Of a stretch of 64,000 bases of DNA, positions 31,463 through 42,849 are shown piece by piece; the stretch's first letter is position 1; every line of letters begins with the position of its first letter. The stretch lies in NCBI RefSeq assembly GCF_943734655.1, contig NC_071355.1, positions 73,183,449-73,247,448 of the forward strand, read 5' to 3'. This DNA is from Sabethes cyaneus (taxonomy: Eukaryota > Arthropoda > Insecta > Diptera > Culicidae). Position numbers and translations under genes: made by a program. The notes beneath the pieces are model-generated. The model was not told the origin of the DNA. It saw only the letters and a list, made by a program, of their open reading frames with translations, and made no database searches.

Positions 31463-34400
31463 ATATCATATGGTCGGTGTTAAATCAGACCGAACCAAGT
31501 CGCAAAATTTTAAAAAATGAGTTAATGATAGCAAACGATCAAGAATTTTCTAAACAGCATTTTACTCTAATCAGACTACATAAAAGTTGCAAATAGCCAT
31601 AAGTTTTTATTCAGTTAAATAAAATCCAATACGACCATAAACGACTATTTGTTTCAGTTTCTGGCTATGACTCTTTTAGGTACAACTTCTTAGAGCTATA
31701 TTATGCAATATAAGAACTCAAAGAACTAATACAAAGATTAAACATCTTCACAAACACTGGCCAATGGAAAGTATCCGCAGTCTTCGGAATCCTGAACAGA
31801 CAATTATATTTTTCGGATCGTAAGATTCGGGCTCAACTAGTGAACTAGTGAACTTTTCAGTCCAAACCTGTACGCTAATTTTGGAAACTCACCATTAGGC
31901 AATACTTAGCCTTCGCTGATAAGCAAATAATGTACGATGCCTATGAGTAAAATAATTTGTACTAAATTTCAGTATGGTTTTATCAGTTCCAAGAAGTAAG
32001 TCACTAGTCACACGTGTCTTTTACTTCTAAATACCACATCCGTGGGGCAGATACGTTGAGATCCTATTGGATGGAATCATCCATCCTTCAATACTATGAA
32101 ATGCACAAAATGTTCCGACCCAGGTATTGATTATTTTTTCGATATTATTTTATTTACACTCGTACTTCGTACTATCGTACTTCAACGATAAAACACAAAA
32201 ACTGTCAACCCATTTTTGATTTGTAGAACTTGTTACTTTTATCACTTAGATGAAAATAAAGCTATGTATTATTTATTATCTCTGCTGTTACAATCAGCAA
32301 AAATGAATATATGATTGAGTGTCCCCATTGCAGAGATCCAAAACTCATTTACAAATTTTATGGACTCTGCCTCAATATACAATGTCGTCTGCCATTTTCA
32401 ATTCGCTAACTTTATCAACTGAGTTGCCAGTAAAAAAGTTAATAAATTATTTTTATACCATCTAGATCTAGATACATTGAGTAAGTAATTATGAACATCA
32501 TATTCCCAGTATTGCCGTACCTACTTTTTGCTGTTGCACTGAATCGCATAGATCCGGTCTGCTTTCATACAGCCTGTGCTGTAAGGCTTCATCAACGCTG
32601 GAAGAATTCATGTCGGTCAACTGACCTACAGGTTTTTTTTCTGCAACTGGTCGGTGTTTTTTCCTGGTTCGTGAATTCTGTCTGCTATCAGCTGCGTCCA
32701 GATCAGTTACGAACGCTGCGGCCGCAAAGCAGTTGCGATGACCGAGGGCAATGCATTGATGGAATGGGAAACACATGCAGCATTCTCCATAAAAGAAAAA
32801 CCTATCTGCTTAATGCCCATTGAAATCATTCCGCAATGGGTGAATCAGGACAAAAGGTAAACGCCAAACCACGGCTACTGTTGTGGCTTCTTCTTGCACC
32901 ACACTGTCTGGAGCCCTTCGGATTATGTTGTAGGTACCTACTTACCAGCAAATGCTGAACGTTTTGCGCTTTTTCCCAAATCTCTATATTCTTTTTTCGC
33001 CATTCTTCGTATACACCAAAACTCACCTGCTTCTACAAAACAGTACCTACAGCAGAAAAAAACCCCGACGCAGATCAATTTCTTAAGCCTTTTCATTATT
33101 CTTGTGCCGAGGATAAATACGTGCAGCGATCAGAAGAATTACGTCGCTGGGAACGAATTCAGACAATACCAGAGACCAGCAATGATTGAGCTAGGAGGGT
33201 ACATTCCGGAGGGGTGAATGTGACTGACGTATTAATTTTCGAAGCTAAGAACACTTTATTTGTTTTTCGTTTATATTTTGAATTTAAGAAATATCATAAC
33301 CTTGAAATAACCCTGGCATTACACTTCCGTTGCTGTTCAATTGCAACAACTCATTTATAACTATTTATAGTCATTAATAGGTTGCAGTGACTGAAATTCG
33401 TGGAAAGTGTGTTAGTTGAGGATTAACTAATGATTTATAAATTTCAAACAAAGGTAAAAACTAAAGACTTCCTACGACACCTGAATCTTTACGCAATTGT
33501 ACGTAGCTGTGATTCGACATCAATAGGAAATAATCGCTAAAATTCGTTTCCGTCTGCTGGTAGATTTTGTTGAATCGTCATCTGCTTGGTACACACGTGC
33601 ATTAGATGATTACATCGTGCGAAGAGGGGTGAGTCGACTGTACACACGTCACAGTAAAAGCTTCGTCTACTACAAGATCTACATCAGTCTATCGTTGTTG
33701 CGTTTCGGAAATCCTAAGGATATCATCGAAACCACGAACCCATCGTCGGAAGGGCTGTGTTTTTCGATTGTAGTAATGCATTATTGAGGGTGCCCGAAAG
33801 ACGGATTGACACCGAAAATCATATTTTCCACCACTTTCACATCAAATATGCAGTAATGATATCGGATCATATTAGAGAACCCGTGTGGCGTGCACCCGAA
33901 GCTGATAACGTACACAAAATTCGTCGCTGGGTGCATTTCGTCGGTAGTGTTTCAATAATTTAATATGTGACATAAAATACGAATTGGTCACGTGACAGCG
34001 GGTTTCGATAGAAAGCAGTCGCGTGTGTGGTGCCTGCTAGTATCAGAATATAAACCATTCGTGACACTCACTTCGAGAATGCACATTTTGACTGCTTCGA
34101 AACGTTCGTTGTGAACTGAATCGGATGCGACGTGTGCTGGGTGGACTGAGTTGTACAAATTTCATCTGATAAATGACCAAATGACAAATTTGCAGCACTG
34201 GCATTAGTGGTCATTAAATACAACTGGTGCTTCGGACCAGACGGTGGAGAGTGAACAACCCTATTGCATCGAGTTTCTATTATTGCGTGTGCTGGGATTT
34301 AGAGGCCACGTTTTAGGACTGGTTCGAATCGATTTATGGTTATGTTTTGCTGACTCCAGTCATTTCACACGAGTCCTTAACTGGCAGACGACAAAAGCGC

Positions 34401-35265
34401 TGACCTACATTTTAACAACGAAACAATAGTAAAATGGTTGACCATAAATCACGTAGAATTGAACTCATTAGTACTAATGCGAGAAAAGGAGGAAGCACCA
34501 GAGCCAAAAATGAACATGGACGTGACAAACAGAACATAGGTGGTGAACACAAATATTTCTTTTAGTGAAATTTGTGGGTGCAATGTACGTGCTATTATTA
34601 AAAAATTTGATCCTGAAAATCCTGTTAGCTTTGGTGTCACCGCATTCATTGACCGCAAAACAATTTTCATATTCCAATAAATTAAAAATCCACTTTTGCC
34701 ACTTCCCAGAAAGACCAATGCAAAGATCTCAGGTGAAGCGCAAAAAAAAATGAAAATCTCATCAAAACTGCAACATCTGCTAACCGTACTCGGATCAGTG
34801 AACGCCTCCTGCAATCCTGCTGCTGCTATGTTTGTGGCTCGTCACCGCAACCACAGAACCGGTTTCTGCCTGCTGATTGCTGAGGTTCTTCAAACGGGGC
34901 TCCCGAATTTTTTTTTAGTTCGGATCGCAGTTGTCAGATTGAGAGGAAAGAAAGGCGGCAAATCGCAATACAACTGGTAGTGTGCTACGAGCTTTCATGT
35001 TTATGTCATAAGTACGTTATATCACAAAGATAAAATGTACAATAAATTTACTTTATGTGCTTGGTGAGAACTTAAGTGATCAAATCAAATAAAACCCTCC
35101 GTACTACTTTTGGAATTGATTTCTAAATTTAGCGCTAGTGAGTTTAAAAGCAGGATTCTTGACGTTGTACTATAACCACCGATAAACAGTCACGCTACAT
35201 GAATTGTCTTTTCCATTCCAGGATTTTTGTCAATGATATAAAATAAGTCCTAGTTTTACATTAGT
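31463..35265. other. unassigned sequence
   Basis: No gene or repeat recognised. The 110-codon frame at 32491-32823 begins with a hydrophobic stretch (FPVLPYLLFAVAL) that superficially resembles a signal peptide. It overlaps a 92-codon minus-strand frame and lacks any known motif. 33400-34240 is unique-looking mixed-composition DNA without a long frame. Confidence 0.3.
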
Positions 35266-35269
35266 TTAC

Positions 35270-35979
35270 TAATTTGTACCGAGAACTTGAAAAGTTTAGA
35301 AAGTTGGCTAGGAAACTTTTCAATTAAGCCAAGGCTACTTCTAATTGGCACAATTATAAAAAATGTCTAACATAGTTCAAACGGGAGATTCGTAAATCCA
35401 AAACAAGGAATTTGATGATTACATATGAGCAAGTTAACAACTTACCTGTTGTAGCAAGAGTTCACAAAACCTTTTCAAAAGATCACACTAATGGACTTGA
35501 AAATCGAAAAAAATAAACACGGCCACTTTCCAACCGATTCTCAGGTATTGCTTAGTATCATGATAGACACCCACTTTCCGGGCTGAATTCAAACGCAATC
35601 CAGTTCAATTAGGCATGAAGATAGAGTTCATGAATAAGCCAGTGTTATTTTCACGTAGTTGAGAGTTGAGTGGGCAGTGGAATCTATAAGGCCCTTTAAA
35701 TCTCCAGGAACTGATGAAATTTATCCGGTGCTATTACAAAAAACAAGGATATCATGGTTCCTTTTCTGACAAAGATGTTTAGGACAAGTTTGATACTAGG
35801 ATACATTCCTGAGAAATGTCGAGAAGTCCGCGTCATCTTCATTCTGAAAGCAAAAAAAACGTGACAGGACAAATCCCTAAGCAAACAGACCAATTAGTCT
35901 CATATCTGTGATTTTAAAAATGATGAAAAAAATCATTGATCTTCAGATTAAATTATCATACTTGGAAAGAAGGTCTTTA
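35270..35979 (+). pseudogene. LINE copy F (RNase H-bearing family), EN-RT connector and RT start
   Basis: Across frameshifts the plus strand reads YRRELEKFRKLARKLFN, VARVHKTFSKDHTNGLEN, a DTHFPG motif, then WAVESIRPFKSPGTDEIYPV and FRTSLILGYIPEKCREVRVI. This is the linker and fingers of a jockey/I/LOA-like reverse transcriptase. Stops and shifts make it inactive. Continuation is at 36912 after an inserted TIR element; the endonuclease part is not recognisable upstream. Confidence 0.8.
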
Positions 35980-36911
35980 GGGGCCATTCAGATACCACGT
36001 GGACACAAAAATGCCAAATTTCAACACTCCCCTCCCCCTCCATGGACATGGCGTGGACATCGACTCAACCCCCACCCCCTCCTTTGTTTGTCCACGTGGA
36101 CATTTTTTTTTTCTTATGTGAAATTCTACACTCAATTCTGTTTTTCAATTTGCGTTATTCTGTAATTAAAAAAATAAGAAAAAATCTAACGTAAACCAAG
36201 CTTATCTAGTTCTAGTATGCTAATCTTGTCCACTGCAAAAAATGAAGGACTATAAGAAAGCCCGTTCTAGCTTGATCTTCGCTTGAAGATTCATCTGCTT
36301 CATCCCCTGTCCAACCAGAGTATCTTAACTTGGCTTAGCTTGTGGTTTGTAAAGTTATTTTACAAATACGCCTACAAATTGTACATTCTGTGCAATCGTG
36401 ACTTAAATGATTATTATTTTTCTATATTTGAGAGGTTTTCAAACGACCTAAATGATAAACGAGCCACGTAAATAATGAAAGTTCGTAGGTTTGATTCTCC
36501 GTGAAACTATTTATACTGTGCAGCTTTGTCATTTACAAAAGGATGCAAACAGTTGTAATATAGTAATAAATTGCATTACTGGAACATTTAGGCTAGATAA
36601 TCAACATCTTTGAGTACTAACGCAGGCTTAGTCCTTCTTACAAGAAATAAAAATATATCTTAGAAGATAAAAATGAAATGAAAAGATGAATAAACTTTAT
36701 TTGAACTTATAAGCAAACACTGAACAATGGTTTATGCTGATATGTTTAATTAAATCAACAGGCATAAATGAAAGTTCTATTTATTGCAAAAAATGTTGCT
36801 TGTCCACGTGGACATTTTCTATACCCCCTCCCCCCCTTCCGTGGACAAGCGTGGACATTCACGAACCCCCCACCCCCCTCTAAGCTGTCCACGTGGTATA
36901 TGGATGGCCCC
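35980..36911. mobile_element. 932-bp TIR element, TTTA target duplication, inserted in LINE copy F
   Basis: The ends GGGGCCATTCAGATACCACG and, reversed, GGGGCCATCCATATACCACG continue into TGGACA. TTTA flanks both sides (35976-35979, 36912-36915), and removing one copy restores LINE codons. Both ends bear repeated GTCCACG/CGTGGACA motifs and C-rich tracts (about 36029-36075 and 36826-36880). No transposase is present. A 4-bp TTTA duplication sets it apart from the TA-flanked elements; I cannot name the superfamily. Confidence 0.85.
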
Positions 36912-37427
36912 TTTAAACAAATTCCAGTTGGTAGGCAAGCTGAAAAATCAACCGAAACAGCGCTTCATACGTTGATTTCAAAAATAGAGAAGTCTTTTGA
37001 CAATAAAGAAATCTCACTTGCAGCTTTCCTTGATATTGAGGGAGCATTTGACAACGCCTCCCACAATTCAATAAATAAAGCCTTGGAGCGACGGGGTTTT
37101 GATAGGTGCATTTCCAGTTGGATACAAACTATGCTAACCAACCGCACAATAACAGCGAAACTGGGAGGATCTACTTTAACGACACAACTAACTAGAGGTT
37201 GCCCTCATGGAGGAGTCTTATTTTCTATGCTGAGGTCTTTCCCATTAGAGTCGATGATCTTTTAAGTATATTGGCTGACAAAGGCTATGAAGTCATAAGA
37301 TTCGCTGACGATATAGCAATTATAGTGAAGAGAAAATATGAGTATACTTCCCAATAGCATGCAATCTGCCCCAAACTACACCCTCAAACGGTGTAACTTG
37401 AAAGTTCTAAGCATTAACCCTTTTAAA
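36912..37427 (+). pseudogene. LINE copy F, RT palm region
   Basis: Reads GRQAEKSTETALHTLISKIE, then LAAFLDIEGAFDNASHNSIN (motif A, AFLDIEGAFDN), TRGCPHGGVLF (motif B, usually RGCPQGGVLSP) and, after a frameshift, YEVIRFADDIAIIV (catalytic FADD). It then degrades to LKVLSINPFK, where SINE A is inserted with a 12-bp duplication. Confidence 0.9.
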
Positions 37428-37925
37428 GGGGGACTCCGTAGCCGCAAGGTTATCGAGTCTGCTTTAACAAGCGAGTGGTCGTGGGTTCGAATCTTAGTAG
37501 AATCAAGCCTTTCGATGTCAAGTGACTTTAGCATGAGTTTATTCTCAGGCCCCCCTCATTTACCCTTCGTTCATGCTGAATTCTATACTTACCCTCTGAA
37601 GCCTTTCGACAGTGCAAGTGTCCCTCCTATAGTTAAGTGTACTGGTTAGAGGTACGAATGAGTCCTCGCCAGGGACGGCTATAATATGGGATAGTACTGG
37701 CAGCGAGGAATAAGTGGGTAAAGTAGATCAAGCTTTGAAGGAAGGGTAAACCCCAATACACACAAGCACGCATAAAATTTAATAAAGCATATCGCTCATT
37801 CAATAGCGATTATAGCAAAAAGAAATGCAGTGCAGGTCATACAGCAAACACCCGGGCGGTATCACAATAGATCAACTATATGCTGGTCACAGTGATGTAT
37901 ACATGTGTGGACTCATGAAAAAAAA
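37428..37925 (+). mobile_element. tRNA-derived SINE family A, copy 2 (full length)
   Basis: 498 bp with A-box-like TAGCCGCAAGG, near-perfect B box GGTTCGAATCT (about 37484-37494), a body shared with the copies at 7850 and 51950, and an oligo-A tail. A perfect 12-bp target duplication AACCCTTTTAAA lies at 37416-37427 and 37926-37937, inside LINE copy F. The best reference copy of the family in this window. Confidence 0.92.
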
Positions 37926-37937
37926 AACCCTTTTAAA

Positions 37938-38020
37938 ACCGTCAAAACAAATAAATCATTAAACCTAATAAATCATTTAGAAGAAAAAGGAAATACAACA
38001 TTACAGTTTTACAGCTGGAG
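37938..38020 (+). pseudogene. LINE copy F, short piece between two SINEs
   Basis: Reads KTVKTNKSLNLINHLEE in continuation of the NPFK interrupted by SINE A. The family's segment between the FADD motif and YLGV would lie here. Limits on the right are uncertain. Confidence 0.5.
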
Positions 38021-38252
38021 GTACCCGAACCAAAGCCAAAGGCAAAGCCATAGGCTTAAAACGTCGTTAGACATTACCCTTTTTATCGACAGCTTCGCAG
38101 CCGGCTGTTAGAGTACAAGAAAATTACGGGGCCAGTGTAAAGATCCTAGCGACTCTATCTAGCAAGCACCGCCTACTCGAGCTTCGAACATACGACGACT
38201 GGCTTGTAAGACCAGCATCGTTTCTCGAAGCTAACTTGGCGGTTATTCAAAG
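38021..38252 (-). mobile_element. tRNA-related SINE family B, minus-strand copy
   Basis: The reverse complement gives TTAGCTTCGAGAAACGATGC, a degenerate B box GTTCGAAGCTC, GGCGGTGCTTGCTAGATAGA, CCCCGTAATTTTCTTGTACT, CAGCCGGCTGCGAAGC and the 3' end TTTTAAGCCTATGGCTTTGC. It is collinear with 28881-29085, with a single head only. It interrupts LINE copy F just before its YVGV motif. Confidence 0.85.
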
Positions 38253-38906
38253 TATCCAAGCATACTAAATACGTGGGTGTTATGCTTGACAGTAAACCAC
38301 ATTGGAATGATCGTCTAGAGTATGCAATCTCAAAAGCGAACTATACTCTTTGGGCCTGTTGCAATACTTTTGGTAAAACGTGGGGACTTAAGGCGAGGAC
38401 GATTCACTGGACCTATTCGGCAGTTGTGAGTCCCAGATTAACATATGCTTCGCTAGTGTGGTGGCCTAAAATTGCACAAATAACAGCTCAAAAAATGCTG
38501 GGAAAACTACAATGTATGATGTGCTCTTGAATAACTGGAGCAATGACCAGCACACCCTCCAAAGCCCTAGAAGCTTTTTTATGTCTTCTACCGTTCCACC
38601 AATTCATACAACTTGAAGCAGAAAAAGGTGCTCTTAGGTTCGGCGTGTTAAACATTTTCAAGATGAAGATCTCAATGGACACCTACGAATTCCTGAGATT
38701 TTTAACTGAACACCTTGGTAATTATGAAGTGGATGGAAACTAGGACAAACTTCGATATACCCTTCAAAGTAATCGAAACCGAATGCTGTATATGGGAAGA
38801 AGGTGGTCGTAAAACTCGTTCAGGATCACTTTTGTTTTAAACCGATGGTTCTAAAATTGACAAATCTACAGGAGTTGGGTTTACTGGACCAGGAATCGAC
38901 ATAAAG
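38253..38906 (+). pseudogene. LINE copy F, RT C-terminus and start of RNase H domain
   Basis: Reads KHTKYVGVMLDSKPHWNDRL, FGKTWGLKARTIHWTYSAVV, PRLTYASLVWWPK, then after a stop ITGAMTSTPSKALEAFLCL and FHQFIQLEAEKGALRFG. Near 38840 TDGSKIDKSTGVGF is the start of the RNase H domain (D of TDGS). RNase H after RT separates this family from family 1. A mariner fragment interrupts the RNase H domain at 38907. Confidence 0.88.
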
Positions 38907-39300
38907 GGTGTTCCACATCAAATTGCATCACGGAAAAAAACGCTGTACAAAATTACCCATTGTGTATTCTCTCTTGAAAATTTGGGTAGAAGTAGTTTAG
39001 AGTGTATTGTTTACACTGTATTTTTATCGCTGTCAGTTTTTCGAAAATTGGAAAAAAATGGCGACACCCGAAAAGCAACGTCGCGAATTGATTTTGCGCA
39101 AGCACCTGGAAATCCTCAACTCTCAGGTAACGGTGAGTCGCGTGATTGAGCGCTACTACGAAACTCTGAGCATCGAACGGAAGGAGTAACGCGGGCAGAA
39201 TGCCCGTTCTATTAGTGATCATGATCACAAGCGTGTCGTGAAAAAGTTTAAATGGTACGTACGGTAGAAGCTGAAAGAATGCAAACAGTGGGACTTACAG
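38907..39300 (+). pseudogene. Tc1/mariner-superfamily transposon, 5' fragment (ITmD37E-like)
   Basis: Starts AGGGTGTTCCACATCAAATT, which looks like a mariner-type TIR next to a TA. It then encodes from 39058 MATPEKQRRELILRKHLEIL, SRVIERYYETLSIERKE, a stop, and RGQNARSISDHDHKRVVKKF. This matches the N-terminal helix-turn-helix region of mosquito ITmD37E transposases as I recall them, with a small internal deletion between the two helices. The DDE domain and right end are absent. Confidence 0.7.
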
Positions 39301-41290
39301 GGGGCGGGGAGGTGGTATACAGCTTTTGCACAGCTTTGTCATTCGGGAGAGGTTAGAATATTAGATTTGAATCCAGAAATACTGTCATTGACGTTCCCGC
39401 TTTCACCGGTTTCGTCTTTGCCATTCGAGGGCAAAATTACTATTTTGAGCTGAGTGAAAATTACCAAGACCTCTTTTGTTTACACGGCTGTGATGTTTTT
39501 CCATATGTGACGTCTAAACTTGAAGCAAAAACAGGTCGTTTAGACGTTTCTCTAATCTTTCTTTATTTCTTAGGGTCCAAATTTATATCTCAAATCTAGC
39601 CTTTTCTAGAATCGAGAGAAGGGTGTGTGCGTTTTCGCAACGGTGCACAGTGATCAAAACAGCGAAATACGTAATCGTGTGTTATTGCGCCGAAACGTAA
39701 TGTTTTTCACATGTAGTGCCTTTAGGAACATTTCTTGGTATAACATTCCCCTTCTTGTGAGAGAAATTTTCCCTTAAAAGTGAGATACGAAATTTATTTT
39801 CTCGTATATTCGAGATACATGTTTGGTACTTTCGACAAAGTTGTAATAAACATCAATACAAATAACTTTGCCAAAGACACCATACTTGTATCTTTTCATA
39901 GAAATTATCTATGAAGCGTTATTCGTGGACAAACTTTTTAAAACAGTTTTAAGCCCTGACTTATTCTGGTCTACTTTTACGTGTTCATAGTGTTCTAGAA
40001 AGATGTTTATCTTACTAAAATCAATGTTTTTGTAGTACATTATTATACGTTATTTGCTGGAGTTTCGGAGATTTTGAGCTTTTTTGGTGAAAAATAGTAC
40101 TTCTTTGAGCTTAATTATTTCCCAAGGTGGTAATTGGTGGCAGATCAAACAACTCCTACTTAAAAGACAAAAAACCTGTAAGAGCAAGTGTCAATTGTCT
40201 GTATTTGTTTGTACCCTCAAAAGTTATAGTTGTTTTGAAGATCCATCTCAGTCATGTTGTAAACATGACAACAATTTAAATGTACTTCGGTTGCAATTGA
40301 CAAATTTGAGTAAAAACTGCCGGCGTGTCGCTACCTGCTGCGATGGTGAGAAAAACGAAAGCAAATGTCAGATGCGGTACATTTCATAAAAAATTTTCAG
40401 TAAATTTAATTTTTAACTAGCTTTCGATTGAAAACTTTACTAAATTTTTGTCAGGTTTTGTAAGAAATTTGCTGTTTTACAAGTTATTTTAAAAATACTT
40501 TAAGAATACTGTAAAAGTTAGTGTGGCGACTTAACTAATCGAACACAGCAGTGATCCTAAAGCGGTTTTTGCATATTATTGGAATGTTTTTCTACTTTAC
40601 AAGATCCTTATGCTTGTTTTGTATCGGTTCAAGTCAAAGTTCTGGAGATTCGTATATCTTTCAGTCTTATCGAACCATGTTGCTCCGGCACTACATGAAA
40701 ATATGAATGTTCTCTTTAGTTATCCTGTATCTTGCTTGCAATAGCCTTGTTTATATTAATTTCACAAAAAATAAGTTTTCTACTACTCAAGCACGTGGAT
40801 TTTTATAATTTAGCGTGATATGTAACCTGTTTGTTGTCTCATAAATATACAAAAACATTATTTTCTCGTATATACTGTAAACAAACCACTGACAAAGTAT
40901 ATACCAAAAATAAACTACTCAATTTTCTTACATTTTGCAATAATAATTTTATTTGTACATTGTTTCACTACATTAAGAAAATTAAAAAAGTGAACTTTTT
41001 TCCGATTCTTCAAGCAAACTGTCAACTTTCTCACCGTTCGGCTAGTTCCAAAGACCACCACCGTCAGCGCATAAGTTTCTGTCGAACAGGTCAATAAACG
41101 CCATTTTGTTTACGTGGACAATCTCTTTCTAACAAGTTAAGTTACCAGCAATTTTTCCGCCTATTTTCGAGTCGAAAATGAATGGACTTAAAATTATTTG
41201 ACGCAATTAATAAGGGAAAAGCTCCCAAATAACTAACTTATGCCTATTTTGTTCAATACCTTCGATTGGTGTCTTTTCAAAAGATCACAC
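39301..41290. other. unassigned sequence
   Basis: AT-rich. The 101-codon frame at 40084-40389 contains several cysteines (SQSCCKHD, CRRVATCCDGE) but no known spacing or signal peptide. A word TTTTCAAAAGATCACACTA recurs at about 35473 and 41276, just before a LINE piece and a decamer repeat respectively. Confidence 0.3.
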
Positions 41291-41297
41291 TACTAAT

Positions 41298-41345
41298 GGG
41301 CTGGTACCGAATGGGCAAAATCCAAATGGCCGAAATTCAACAACA
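41298..41345 (+). repeat. short GGCCGAAT decamer array, third locus
   Basis: GGGCTGGTACCGAATGGG and AAATCCAAATGGCCGAAATT parallel the start and middle of the array at 17694-17845. Confidence 0.65.
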
Positions 41346-41349
41346 GTCT

Positions 41350-41500
41350 TAATTGGTGCAGAAAGCAACGGAGATGTACCACCCCATCGATAAGCGAAGT
41401 TAAAGAAGCCATCCAGCGACTGAAGAACAACAAATCAGCAGGAAAGGATGGCATTGGGGCGGAACTTATGAAAATGGGCCCGGACAAGTTGACCGGCTGC
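41350..41500 (+). pseudogene. LINE family 1 fragment, RT N-terminus
   Basis: Reads SISEVKEAIQRLKNNKSAGK then DGIGAELMKMGPDKLT, the conserved entry to the RT domain (compare LKNNRAAGKDRLPAELIKNG in copy A). After PDKLT the sequence changes abruptly at about 41500. Confidence 0.85.
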
Positions 41501-42317
41501 AGGGCCGGCGCTAGCCAATTTGACGCTCCACGCAAATTCTCAAAATGGCGCCCCCAGAACAAACGAAAAACAGCCGGCGTTGCTGTGTGCAGACATTTTA
41601 CTACCTACACACTCGCAAACGCACAGTCTCGTAGCGTCTGTCTGCATAACCACTCACGAGGCAAACAACTCAATGAGCAGCCAGCTGCCCGTGAGGGCTA
41701 CAGATTTTGCATTACTTTTTTGTTTTCTTCTTCATCTTATGCTCTTGATTCTACATGCGGGTGGGAGTGCGAGTCCTCACGAGTGATCGGAATCAGTTGC
41801 TTAGGTTGCAATGACGTGCGAGAGCGACGACCGTGGCTGTTAGCTAAATACACACTCGCAAAAGTCGTTGCAGTGCATGAATACACAAGAGCGGGAGTCC
41901 GAAAGGAATGCTTACGCCGGCGGGTTCATTAGAACGAGTACGCGTGTGTGCGAAAATTAGCCCACACTAGTGCGGGCTTCGCAACACTGGTCACAATCAA
42001 CCGCCATTTCTTTTGAATAATTGTCGGTTTCTTGAAAACCATTATTAGAAAGGTAAACCTTCAAAAATGAAAAAGTTCGGTTCATATTTCCTGTTACTTC
42101 AAAAACGTACGCATACACGTTCGTCCTCATACGTTGCTACTTCATCGAAGATGAATCTATTGATTGCGGATTCTGAAGAGATTCGAGGATCTCTCCCGAA
42201 AAATTTCCAAATAATTTAATATCATCAATGCCACTTTCCCACCACGTTTATCTGAGTGTTTTGATTGTTGTGTTTTATTGCGAATAGATAAGCAGCAGGA
42301 GGAGGTAGAGTGCAAAC
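41501..42317. other. insertion or unrelated sequence between two LINE pieces
   Basis: It begins CAGGGCCGGCGCTAGCC, a CAGGG-type start reminiscent of hAT-like transposon ends. I found no matching inverted end before 42318 and no 8-bp duplication. A 154-codon frame (41468-41932) starts inside LINE sequence and is probably fortuitous. Confidence 0.35.
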
Positions 42318-42775
42318 GAAAAGCAAAGAATGGCGTAGGCGCATAAACCATACACTGCAGGCACTACTTGGAATGATTCTCAAAGTACAATTGTCGAAAG
42401 TAGGGAGAGTACGATGGGTCGGTCACGTCGCAAGAATACTGGATGACCTTGAAATCTGATCTCTCCTAGACCTTCATACACGTACGACATGTTGGGTTGG
42501 AAACGAATAAAATATTGGCAGGTCATTCAGGTCGAGCGACAAGCCCAACATCTTTTTTTGCCTGCTTGGTTCGTGGCATTCATACATAGGCGAGAGTGTT
42601 GACCGAGCATGAATTCATCAACATTATCGGCCAACATGTTCGTACGTGTATGAGGGTCTTTAGGAATAGAGAGTCTCATCTTACTAGATAGCTCGACCAG
42701 GTTGAAGGTGATTTGCAAGTGTCGAGATGCTAGCGGCAAATAGCCCAATACAGCGGAGAGTTACTCTAGATACAC
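42318..42775 (+). pseudogene. LINE family 1 fragment, C-terminal domain (interrupted)
   Basis: EWRRRINHTLQALLGMILKV and GRVRWVGHVARILDD before 42475, then LDQVEGDLQVSRC after 42653, match the C-terminus of copy A (NHELQALLGE, WAGHVARMPDD, LDQVEADLRVSRR). A small TIR element splits it. Confidence 0.8.
42475..42652. mobile_element. 178-bp TIR element inside a LINE fragment
   Basis: The left end CATACACGTACGACATGTTGG and the right end reversed CATACACGTACGAACATGTTGG form about 21-bp TIRs with a one-base indel. Non-coding. No clear target duplication. Confidence 0.7.
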
Positions 42776-42849
42776 CATTGCCATTCCGGCTTTATGCTGC
42801 TAAAGAAGAAGGAAGAAAGTTCTATATTACCCACCTATTTATTTAATGC

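Noticed and set aside
37428..37500. Possible tRNA gene (A and B box words)
   Set aside because: No cloverleaf with acceptor-stem pairing, and the same head recurs with a SINE body, oligo-A tail and target duplications.
41468..41932. 154-codon plus-strand frame
   Set aside because: It starts inside a LINE fragment and runs into unrelated sequence; no domain after the LINE residues.
41501..42317. hAT element suggested by CAGGGCCGGCGC start
   Set aside because: No matching inverted end and no 8-bp duplication found.
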